This document shows positions 1 to 7,700 of a DNA stretch of 31,899 nt, one piece after another; position 1 is the stretch's first letter; every line of letters starts with the position of its first letter. The DNA is from a virus, in the IMG/VR virus record IMGVR_UViG_3300004369_000076, positions 1-31,899 of that record, one strand, 5' to 3'. The notes under the pieces were generated by a model. That model made no database searches and was not told the origin of the DNA. It saw only the letters and a program-made list of their open reading frames with translations. Both the position numbers and the translations under genes were made by a program.

Positions 1-627
1 CTTGACAACAACCTTGGGAGGAAGAATGTAACCCTCTTCCACAAGTTTGGGAGCAGGAACGTTGCAGATCACGTTACCATAAACGGCAACATCATTCATC
101 CCAGGTTTGGAAACAGTGAGAGAATGCTTAGGAGTAGCAGTGAAGAAATAGCAGCGGTTAGTGCTAGCAGAGAAGTGCTCCGTAGCAGGAAAGAAGTTAC
201 GCTGAACTGAGTTGTGCGCTTCATCGAAGTAAATGCAATCAACATTGATGCCTGCCTCTTGAAGGCGGGGCAGAGAATGATAGGTAGTGAAGATCAGTTG
301 CTTGCGGTATGCTTGCTGACTCCAGTTACGAATAATAGCAGGGCGAGTGCTACTGAAGTGATGAGTCTCACCACTGTGAACGTGCATCACAGCAACATCA
401 GTGTGAAACTCAAGGAACTCAGCAGAGAGTTGCTCGGCAAGCAGAATACGAGGAGCAACCACAATCACGATACCACGATCGCAGGCATCCAGATAATCAA
501 GAGAGTCCTTGATCATACACATGGTCTTACCACCACCCGTGGGGATGATGACCTGTCCTTTGTCGTGCGCCAGCATAGCGGTCAGAGCATCTTGCTGGTG
601 GGGACGGAGTTGCATCACAGATCTCAT
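1..627 (-). CDS. SF2 DEAD/DEAH-box helicase, N-terminal part (runs off window)
   Basis: The frame is open from an ATG at 627 to the window edge, about 209 residues, so the C-terminal helicase domain lies outside. Near the N-terminus is LRPHQQDAL, a Q-motif-like entry of superfamily II helicases. It is followed by Walker A PTGGGKT (about residues 29-35), VAPRILLAEQL (motif Ia), FDEAH (Walker B, motif II) and FTATP (motif III). It should be an ATP-dependent nucleic-acid translocase. The protein starts almost directly at the RecA-like fold and lacks the N-terminal extension of T4 UvsW, so UvsW identity is not claimed. An alternative ATG at 615 exists. A terminator and an extended -10 promoter lie just upstream, so it is probably transcribed separately from the methyltransferase cassette. 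Confidence 0.85.
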   Translation of the reverse strand, partial: MRSVMQLRPHQQDALTAMLAHDKGQVIIPTGGGKTMCMIKDSLDYLDACDRGIVIVVAPRILLAEQLSAEFLEFHTDVAVMHVHSGETHHFSSTRPAIIRNWSQQAYRKQLIFTTYHSLPRLQEAGINVDCIYFDEAHNSVQRNFFPATEHFSASTNRCYFFTATPKHSLTVSKPGMNDVAVYGNVICNVPAPKLVEEGYILPPKVVVK

Positions 628-640
628 CGCGTATGGGACT

Positions 641-649
641 ATTATAGCA
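641..649 (-). promoter_or_regulatory. Extended -10 promoter for the helicase gene
   Basis: On the - strand TGCTATAAT is a consensus extended -10 element. It lies 13 nt before the ATG at 627, and the start would fall near 634. The expected -35 position (664-669, TTTCCT) is poor, so recognition would rely on the TG extension. The 9-mer CTATAATAG is shared with the promoter at 1208-1213. The element begins 1-2 nt after the T tract of a terminator hairpin. Confidence 0.6.
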
Positions 650-650
650 G

Positions 651-682
651 AAAACCGCCCACCAGGAAACCCAGTGGACGGT
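651..682 (-). terminator. Intrinsic terminator after the methyltransferase-associated small gene
   Basis: On the - strand ACCGTCCAC (674-682) pairs with GTGGGCGGT (654-662) in a 9-bp stem with one T-G wobble. The loop is 11 nt, and the hairpin is followed by a short run of four T. It sits 15 nt after the stop codon at 697, where the upstream unit should end. The T tract is short, so read-through is likely. Confidence 0.6.
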
Positions 683-696
683 CTGTGAACTGGTTG

Positions 697-1182
697 TCAG
701 TTGTTATCGTGTAGGTCAGAAAGAAGTTTGCCTTTGTAAGTCCAATACTTTGGACCACGGTTAGAACCACCTTTAAGACTATTGACAATAGCACTCATGC
801 TAGTCTTATCCCCATTGTAAATGACACTATTACCACCATCAGCAACAGTACACTTAATATGTGGGTTCAAGGTGGATACAAGTTCTGCCCCTACAGGAAT
901 TTTATATGTAGCAAACTTGAAAGAAGGACGTTTCTGCTTTACAGAAATGAGAGGTTTTTCTGTCACATCTCCCACTTTTTCTAATTCTTCTAATTGATCC
1001 TCTCTATCATATTGATTTAGAGTCTCGGATGTTAGTTTTAAAACAGTACCAACCAGATCAGGATTTTTTATAGCATATCCTGGGCAAAATCGCGCATCGA
1101 TGCTCTTAATGGAAAAATCTAAGAGTTGATCGACTGACCATTCTGCTCGATCTCGGTTTGTAATTTTTATAGTAGTTGCCAT
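697..1182 (-). CDS. Small protein with restriction-modification-associated-like C-terminal domain
   Basis: A 161-residue protein from the ATG at 1182; an ATG at 1188 is also possible. The frame is open further upstream to 1236, but that start would precede the transcription start predicted from the promoter at 1208-1236, so it is rejected. Residues 86-157 form a compact domain (PSFKFATYKIPVGAELV, then IYNGDKTSMSAIVNSL, then GPKYWTYKGKLLSDL). From memory this resembles small domains attached to restriction-modification proteins (RAMA-like): a modified-base-reading or DNA-binding accessory fold with a conserved YNG...S...GPKYwtYKGK pattern. No catalytic motif is visible. It follows two methyltransferase ORFs, which supports a role in DNA modification or its targeting. 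The family assignment is an inference. Confidence 0.6.
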   Translation of the reverse strand: MATTIKITNRDRAEWSVDQLLDFSIKSIDARFCPGYAIKNPDLVGTVLKLTSETLNQYDREDQLEELEKVGDVTEKPLISVKQKRPSFKFATYKIPVGAELVSTLNPHIKCTVADGGNSVIYNGDKTSMSAIVNSLKGGSNRGPKYWTYKGKLLSDLHDNN

Positions 1183-1207
1183 TTGCATATGTGTTGTGGA
1201 CGTCTCT

Positions 1208-1236
1208 ATTATAGGAGGAAAGAGGATAAATGTCAA
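1208..1236 (-). promoter_or_regulatory. Consensus sigma70 promoter, TTGACA-N17-TATAAT
   Basis: On the - strand TTGACA (1231-1236) and TATAAT (1208-1213) are separated by exactly 17 nt, a perfect match to the bacterial housekeeping consensus. The TGA at 1233-1235, stop codon of the preceding methyltransferase ORF, lies inside the -35 box. The predicted start near 1201 gives a leader of only about 13-19 nt with no clear Shine-Dalgarno sequence. A strong host-polymerase promoter fits early expression. Confidence 0.85.
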
Positions 1237-1721
1237 TCCAAGGGCAACCGTGCTTCGCTGGGATCATCGTTTCGTGGTGGAGGAGTATATTTTTTAGGTT
1301 TCGGCATCTTACCCAAACCATGATCTTCTAATCCAATAGTAGATCCAAAACCATAATCATATGTGAGAGCATCATGGCACACATAATGTGGATGGTCAAC
1401 AGGGACACCCACTCTTTCACACATTTCTTTATGATTATCTTCCATCAACTCAACGGCATAAAGCATGTTGTTTAGAACGTGCTCCTCTGAGTGATACTTA
1501 AGCAATTCATTCTTCAGAGCAAGGATAAAGTTACCAGAACCAGCAGAGTTGTCCAAAAACTTAGAGTTTGGGTTCTTTCTCTTCTCAATATCAATCATCT
1601 GAACCATCTCTTCACACATCTCCATTGGTGTGAATACTTCTTGAGTCTCGGCAATTCTTTCATCCGAACGCTCAATATTTGATCCAGTTTTCTTATTATG
1701 TTTGTTCTTATCAGTGCCCAT
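1233..1721 (-). CDS. Adenine-N6 DNA methyltransferase component carrying motif I (SAM-binding part)
   Basis: A 162-residue protein. The ATG at 1721 is preferred over the one at 1727 because AGAGG lies 7 nt before it. Residues 29-32 are VFTP, typical of the entry to gamma-type N6-adenine methyltransferases. Residues 55-65, FLDNSAGSGNF, are a clear SAM-binding motif I. AVEL at 89-92 and HDAL at 116-119 sit where motifs II and III are expected. The chain then ends in a proline/lysine-rich tail with no NPPY catalytic motif, so alone it is only the SAM-binding half. The catalytic NPPY is in the gene immediately before it, which overlaps it by 11 nt. The two products probably act together. A decayed, split single methyltransferase is the alternative, but both frames are clean and closely coupled. 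Confidence 0.75.
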   Translation of the reverse strand: MGTDKNKHNKKTGSNIERSDERIAETQEVFTPMEMCEEMVQMIDIEKRKNPNSKFLDNSAGSGNFILALKNELLKYHSEEHVLNNMLYAVELMEDNHKEMCERVGVPVDHPHYVCHDALTYDYGFGSTIGLEDHGLGKMPKPKKYTPPPRNDDPSEARLPLD

Positions 1722-3066
1722 TACCATACCTCTTGGTATAAAGAGTGATCAGTTTTGTCTTACCAAGGTGTGGAATACCATTAGTAGTTTCCATTGAAGT
1801 CTTACGGAAAGTATTATCGCCGTTCTGACCCATGGCAATAATATTGTTCAGGATTTGCTCCTTGGTAGTATTTTCATCTGGACGAATGCGGATGTAGTTG
1901 TGAGAGGAAGATTTCTCATAATCAGTCCACTCTTTACCACCCTCATTTTTCTCACCAGGAAGGAATACTTTGCCAGAAGCACCACCACCATCTCCACCAA
2001 CAAAGATGTCAGCGTCATAACGCTGCTCATACTTGAGGAACTCAATATGAGGATGTTCTCTATACTCAGGATCTAGTTCTCGTTGTTTTTCACCAATCTT
2101 CCACTCTTGAATACAGGCATCGATACTAGCAGCAAAATCATTATCGGCACAATCATTGTTAGATACCAATTCAAGATCACGATTGATTTTATTGTAGTTG
2201 GCAGAACCTTGCTTCACAGATTTGGGAAGAACAAGAATAATTTGCCCATTCTTTGCGCGAACTCGATCAGCGGCATTGTTCAAAAACTTTAATGCCAATC
2301 TACCACCTTTTCCGTAAGGAGGATTGCCAATAGTAGCATCAAAATCCATATTGTTGTATTCTTCCTCAGTGATGAACTTTACTGTATCTGGTATATATCC
2401 CATCCCAATATTCATATCATAATCTTTGTCTGTGTAGATATTTGTATATCCAAGGTTTGACAAAGTGATACAAAAATGACCAAAAGAGTCCATTGGTACA
2501 TATATCATAGCATCTTTTGATGCTAATTTCAACTTATCAACGATTTCACAAACCAAATGTAGTTTAGGAGCCCTAACTGCCTCTGGGTTCTTCTCTTTAA
2601 TCTTCTTGGCATGAGACTCTGGAGTGTATCCATACACTCTTTCTTGCTCATAAAATTTATCACTAAGGTCAATTACTTTTTCTCGAAGAAAAGAAAGAAA
2701 CTCAGAATAAGTTTTAATCCACAAAGGAGCAACAACAACCTCTGGAGAACCACCAAGTTCTGTCTTCCTACAACCATAGGAGTATAAACTTGATCGGATA
2801 TAGTGGTCCGACAATTCCTTATGAACTTTTAAAAATAGATCCGGAACAACCTTTTCTGGAAGTTTTGAATAATCTCCGTCCTTAAATCTACTCAGACCAC
2901 GAGAGGGATCAGTCTGTCCCACATAGGCACACACTGGTCGTCGATTGAGTTCAATGAGTTCTTTGATGGATGGTTGTTGATGAAAATATATTCCGTTCTT
3001 TTCTTCACTAATCGGGTCACTGTAAAAAGGATCGACTTCCTTAATACACTCCATTAGAGCATTCAT
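1711..3066 (-). CDS. Adenine-N6 DNA methyltransferase component with NPPY catalytic motif
   Basis: A 451-residue protein. Residues about 171-251 look like a Rossmann methyltransferase core: a poorly matching motif I (MIYVPMDSFGHF, 187-198, lacking the usual GxG), IYTDKDYD as motif II, and DATIGNPPYGKGG with the catalytic NPPY at 248-251. QIILVLPKS (about 275-283) matches the strand after motif IV. The C-terminal 150 residues could be the target-recognition region. The N-terminal 130 residues are not recognised; they contain GIY (26-28) and YVGQT (48-52), reminiscent of GIY-YIG nucleases, with atypical spacing. It leads the cassette under its own promoter. With the next ORF it probably modifies phage DNA against restriction; the target site cannot be read from the sequence. 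Confidence 0.75.
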   Translation of the reverse strand: MNALMECIKEVDPFYSDPISEEKNGIYFHQQPSIKELIELNRRPVCAYVGQTDPSRGLSRFKDGDYSKLPEKVVPDLFLKVHKELSDHYIRSSLYSYGCRKTELGGSPEVVVAPLWIKTYSEFLSFLREKVIDLSDKFYEQERVYGYTPESHAKKIKEKNPEAVRAPKLHLVCEIVDKLKLASKDAMIYVPMDSFGHFCITLSNLGYTNIYTDKDYDMNIGMGYIPDTVKFITEEEYNNMDFDATIGNPPYGKGGRLALKFLNNAADRVRAKNGQIILVLPKSVKQGSANYNKINRDLELVSNNDCADNDFAASIDACIQEWKIGEKQRELDPEYREHPHIEFLKYEQRYDADIFVGGDGGGASGKVFLPGEKNEGGKEWTDYEKSSSHNYIRIRPDENTTKEQILNNIIAMGQNGDNTFRKTSMETTNGIPHLGKTKLITLYTKRYGNGH

Positions 3067-3104
3067 AATGTAAGTAGAGCTGTCTCTTCAACCTCAACAA
3101 AGGT

Positions 3105-3133
3105 ATTCTAGTGGTATTTTAGGGGTTTGTCAA
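3105..3133 (-). promoter_or_regulatory. Sigma70-type promoter of the methyltransferase cassette
   Basis: On the - strand TTGACA (3128-3133), a 17-nt spacer and TAGAAT (3105-3110, five of six to consensus). It lies 3 nt after the stop codon of the upstream structural gene and about 35 nt before the methyltransferase ATG at 3066. The predicted start is near 3098. It would let the cassette be transcribed early, independently of the late tail genes before it. Confidence 0.8.
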
Positions 3134-3136
3134 GTA

Positions 3137-4702
3137 TTATGCAAGTGCTAATGTTGTAGATCCAACTCCAGGAACTGTAAGAATTAGATTTCCACCAGAA
3201 ACAAAGAACTGAAGTAGATTTGAACCATTACTTATTTGAGAACATCTAACCGTTGTACACGTAACAACTCCTGCAGATCCCAATTCAATATTGGCATTTA
3301 CATCAATGTAATTTGCTGATACAAAAGGTGCTGTTACTGATTGTGATGCTACAACCGTTCCTGTTGAATTAATTCCAACACCAACTGATGCTGGATTACC
3401 AACTTGTAGGTCATTCGTTACACTATCTGTTATAATACCTACTCTACCACTGAAGATAGAAGTTCCACTTACATTTAGAGTACTTGGACTGATATTACCA
3501 ACTATTTCGACATTTCCACCAAAATATGTATTTCCAGTTACCGTAGATGTTCCTACAACGTGTAAGGTTTCATCTGGATTTGTTTTACCAATGCCCAACT
3601 TACCATCATATGTGAGTGACATTGCTTCAAATAGGGTTTGACCATAAATCCATCCCCATCTGCCAGTATTAATACCAGCATCACCAAGATGTAGATAAGT
3701 ATTGACACTTCCAGTATCATAGTTTACAATATCTAATGATTTACTATTACTTGCTAAGTAAGAACCATTTGTATTACCAAATTGAATATATCCATAACTA
3801 GAAGCTGCTCCAGTAATAGATTTTCCAAGTATTAGTCTTGCTTCTTGGGTTGTACTGACAACTTGAATAGAGGAAATACCTGCGCTTCTAACTTCAATAT
3901 CTGCTTGTGGATCTTGATCTCCAACAGCGAGTTTTGCCCCATCAACAACTCTCAGAGTGTTGTATACCGTTGAAATACCAGCAGTAGAATAACCAACGTT
4001 AGATCCTACAATACTGATATTTGCCGTTGATAAGAGATCACTAGCAGTATCGGCATTTCCAGTTAAATCACCCAGAAAACTAGATGCTGTAACAATACCT
4101 GTTGGTTTATTAATATTGGAAGGAAGTCTATCATTATCAAGTGTTCCTGTTGCTATAGCATCAGTAGCATTTAAACCAGTAACACCAATACCATATCCAT
4201 AAATTTTGGTGATAGTAGCAATACCAGCAATTCTTACATCTCCTACATCACTAATAGCAACACCACGAGAGAAGTTTAAAACGTCATTATTTCCACCGAC
4301 TTGGAAGGTAAATCTTGGGTCTACTGTACCCACTCCAACATTTCCAGCAGCGTATATACTTGTATATCCCAGTCCTACATCAATATCAACCCACTGAGAA
4401 GTGGGCATTCCCTGTAAATATCTCGCATCACCATAATAAGTGACAATACCAGATTTGGCAGTAATAATACCAGAACTGAAGGAAGTAATTCCAACCTCTA
4501 GTTTTTCAGTAACAGTTCCTACACCAATAAAAGCATCTTGGATGGTTGCAATACCAACAACTTTTAAAGATCCTCTTACATCAAGGAACTCGGTGGGAAC
4601 GGATGTTCCAATTCCCACCAATCCAGCAGAGTTTACTATAAAGTTATCTTCATCTACCTGAACACCATTACGAAAGTTAAACGACTTCCTAAAATTTGCC
4701 AT
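3137..4702 (-). CDS. Fibre-like virion structural protein
   Basis: A 521-residue protein starting MANFRKSFNFRNGVQV. It is rich in glycine, threonine, serine and valine. Short repeats of the kind VGIGTsvPtefLDVrGSlkVvG recur at roughly residues 29-50, 121-137 and 370-385. This pattern is common in phage tail-fibre shafts and S74-type fibres. There is no S74 chaperone domain at the end; the chain finishes with VPGVGSTTLALA. No enzyme motifs are seen. It lies after the giant collar-domain gene, separated only by a late-promoter-like site, so both probably form part of the same host-recognition or baseplate appendage. The exact T4 counterpart is not clear. Confidence 0.7.
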   Translation of the reverse strand: MANFRKSFNFRNGVQVDEDNFIVNSAGLVGIGTSVPTEFLDVRGSLKVVGIATIQDAFIGVGTVTEKLEVGITSFSSGIITAKSGIVTYYGDARYLQGMPTSQWVDIDVGLGYTSIYAAGNVGVGTVDPRFTFQVGGNNDVLNFSRGVAISDVGDVRIAGIATITKIYGYGIGVTGLNATDAIATGTLDNDRLPSNINKPTGIVTASSFLGDLTGNADTASDLLSTANISIVGSNVGYSTAGISTVYNTLRVVDGAKLAVGDQDPQADIEVRSAGISSIQVVSTTQEARLILGKSITGAASSYGYIQFGNTNGSYLASNSKSLDIVNYDTGSVNTYLHLGDAGINTGRWGWIYGQTLFEAMSLTYDGKLGIGKTNPDETLHVVGTSTVTGNTYFGGNVEIVGNISPSTLNVSGTSIFSGRVGIITDSVTNDLQVGNPASVGVGINSTGTVVASQSVTAPFVSANYIDVNANIELGSAGVVTCTTVRCSQISNGSNLLQFFVSGGNLILTVPGVGSTTLALA

Positions 4703-4719
4703 CTTATATGGTTTTTAGT

Positions 4720-4727
4720 TATTTATG
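4720..4727 (-). promoter_or_regulatory. T4-late-like promoter motif CATAAATA
   Basis: On the - strand CATAAATA lies 18 nt before the ATG at 4702 and matches seven of eight bases of the T4 late consensus TATAAATA. The stop codon TAA of the upstream gene (4723-4725) is inside the motif. Presence of gp33 in this genome supports T4-type late transcription. Confidence 0.6.
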
Positions 4728-7700
4728 AAGTTCTCATGATATAGCAGAGAGCATAATATGGAGGTCTATTTTCATGCGCCTGAGTGACTCCACCAGATCC
4801 ACCAGCAGTACCAACGGAGATGTTTGCATATCCAGTACCAGTATTTTGATTGCTATAATTAACAGCATCACCAGATCCAGATCCAGGTTGGTCTTGTCCA
4901 GGACCAGGAGAGTTTCCTCTCGAATATTGGTGTGAGTGACCAGAATCAGTTGCCGTATGAGTGTGTGCTGGCATCTCAGGCGTACTGAGCGTAACTGTGT
5001 TAGAACCGCCAGTGTCATTTACTGCGTATCCAGTGGTTCCACTAACTGTTGAGTTATCACCACCAGCACCAACAACAAATCTTTCTCTTAAATCTGGTGT
5101 TGTATATGCTCCAACTGTTTGTCCATTACAGAGTGACCATCCAGATGGAATAGCTCCTACAGCACCATACCAAAGAATGATAGAACCGATTGGGAATAGT
5201 CCAGTTCCTTCAACAATAATATTACCTTTAACTCGAAGATCTCCAGTGATTGAAGTAGCACCACCAACAGTTAAGTTTTCTGCAATACCAGCACCACCAT
5301 CAATTTGAAGGGATCCAGTGTTTACATCTCCAAGAGTATTACCAGTGGTATCTTGGATTTTAACTGTTCCCTGAGTTGTTGTAACACCGACAATCTCTGC
5401 ATTTCTACCAACATAAAGATCATCTGATATAGATGATGCTGCTCCAACATAAAGATTTTTCTCTATGCCAACGCCACCATCAACAATCAGTGCTCCAGTA
5501 TCCTTAGAAGTTGATTGTGTTGTATTTGTGACCGTAAGTTGACCAGATGATGTAAATGCGCTATTGAGTTTGAGAACATCATTAAATTTAGTTTCCCCAT
5601 TAAATGTAACTGGTCCATCAAACTGCGAAAGAACTGTTCCTGAGTTACCACCTTCAACCTTGAGTCTTTCTTTGACAACTATTTCATCAAATACAGCACT
5701 TAGAATACTTGTTTCTTGTCCAGTTGTTGTAGGAATTGGAGCATCAAAAGTTCTTTCCTGACCAGTTGCAGAACTAACTCTCTTGTTACCAATGTAGAAG
5801 TCACCGTCATTGTTCATACCAGTGTAAACAATGATACCACCTGCTTTCTCTTGAGATTGTGCCAGGAACACTTCTCTTTCATTAAGAGATTTAACTTGAA
5901 CTTGTGGTAAACCAGTTGAATAGTTACCAGGTCCAAATCCTAGGTATTCGAACGTATGTCCAGAAGCACGTGCAATAGAAGGTCTTCTAACTTCAGTTGG
6001 GATTGGTTTGATTTTTTTGATCAATGTCCCTGCTTTATGCTCAGTAACGACCGTCCCAAGAGCACCACGAATAACTGTAATTTCATCATTACCAGATCCA
6101 CTTAAGGTGCTGCTAACAATACGCATAATCTCAGCACCAACTTGAATATGTGATCCAAGTGGGAATCTTGCCAGAGTTCCAATACCCGAAGATGGTAAAG
6201 AAACGGCGAGAGCAGTACCTGCTGCTGTAATATCACCAGACAAAGTTAAGTAGTCATTACCATAGAAAGTAATGCTTCTAGTTCCAAGATTTTCATTCGA
6301 TGAGTCTGAAATTGCATCGTTGGCAGAAATACCATGTCTTAAGATATACTCTGCAGATCCAACTGATGATCCAGTGTGAATTGTGAATGTATTAACACCA
6401 ACTCTTTCTTTAACAAGATAATCGCCAAGATTGTTGTTACTGCTATCAATAAATCTAAATCTATTTCCAGCAAAGAGACCGTGAGCACCAGAACATGTAA
6501 TTGTCGAAATACCAGTTACCGAGTCGTATGTTGTTACTGAAGAAACTTTTACTGAAGGACCAAGTGGTAGTGCATAAGAACCAGTAATGATTACAGGATC
6601 TCCACCAGTGTGACCAACAGCAATTTGGTTCTTGGAAGGAATAGATGCAATTCTATAGTATCCGTCGCTAGTTGTTCCAATACCAGTTAATTGAACAACA
6701 TCACCAATATTGGTTGATATTCCAGATGAAGTAACTGTTAAACCCGCACCTGCACCAACCCCAATAGTCGCAGTGTCAAAATCCAATTCTTCACCGCTAG
6801 TATATCCAGAACCACCAGAGATAATATCAACAGTTTGAATGGATCCTCCAGAGATTGTAACTTTGGCAGTTGCACCATCCCAAGTGGATGTTCCATTATT
6901 GAATAGTTTAACATTATAGAAAGTTCCATCATTATATCCATTTCCTCCAGCAAAATTACTGTAAGTTACAATACCAGAGAAACTATGTTCTCTATCAAAT
7001 GTAATTGTAGAAATACCGGAAGAGGTGGTAACACCAGTAACTTCTAAACCTTTACCAAACGACTTGAGAGTTACGTCTACACTTTCTCTTGTAATACTTC
7101 TCTTAAGATCATTTGTAACGACCTCACCAATAGGAGATCTACTAGCGAATGAAACTGCGGAAGAAGGACTATCATTTTCATTATCTTTATCTAATTGTGG
7201 ATAAAGATCTTCAATCTGTTGACTATATTTGTAGGAACTAAATTCGGTTAAAAGTGAATTATCCGAATTTGTAATGTATAGATGATATACACCATCCTGT
7301 ACCCCATTAATATACGGAGTAATTAACTCTTTTCTGTAAATATAGAGGTTCTTTTTAAGATCATTTCTTTCAAATCTTGGTAGAGATGTTGATCTTACAT
7401 GAGTGTCATTGGTATAGGTTCCTAGACTGTGAACAATACCATTTACATCCGTTGAACTATAAGAGAATGTGTTAGCATTTGAAACTGCTGTAACTTCGAA
7501 AGTTCCATTAAATCCAACATTATCTGCAGCAGATGCGTTAGTTGTACTGGTTACGTTCTTAATAACTACTTGGTCACCAACATTAAGATTGTGTGGTAAA
7601 TCTGCAATTACTGTAACTGTAGATAATGCAACAGTACATGTTGAAATAAATCTTGGGTTTCTATTATAATCGTAATCTGCTGAAGTAATTGAAGTTAGCG

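Noticed and set aside
1-627. Identity as UvsW
   Set aside because: The helicase core begins about 7 residues after the start, so the N-terminal domain of UvsW is missing; only an SF2 helicase is claimed.
214-714. + strand ORF of 166 codons
   Set aside because: It is antisense to the helicase motifs and crosses the terminator and promoter. The protein is low in recognisable structure.
1183-1236. Upstream start for the 697-1182 gene
   Set aside because: It would begin inside the -35 box of a perfect promoter, before the predicted transcript start.
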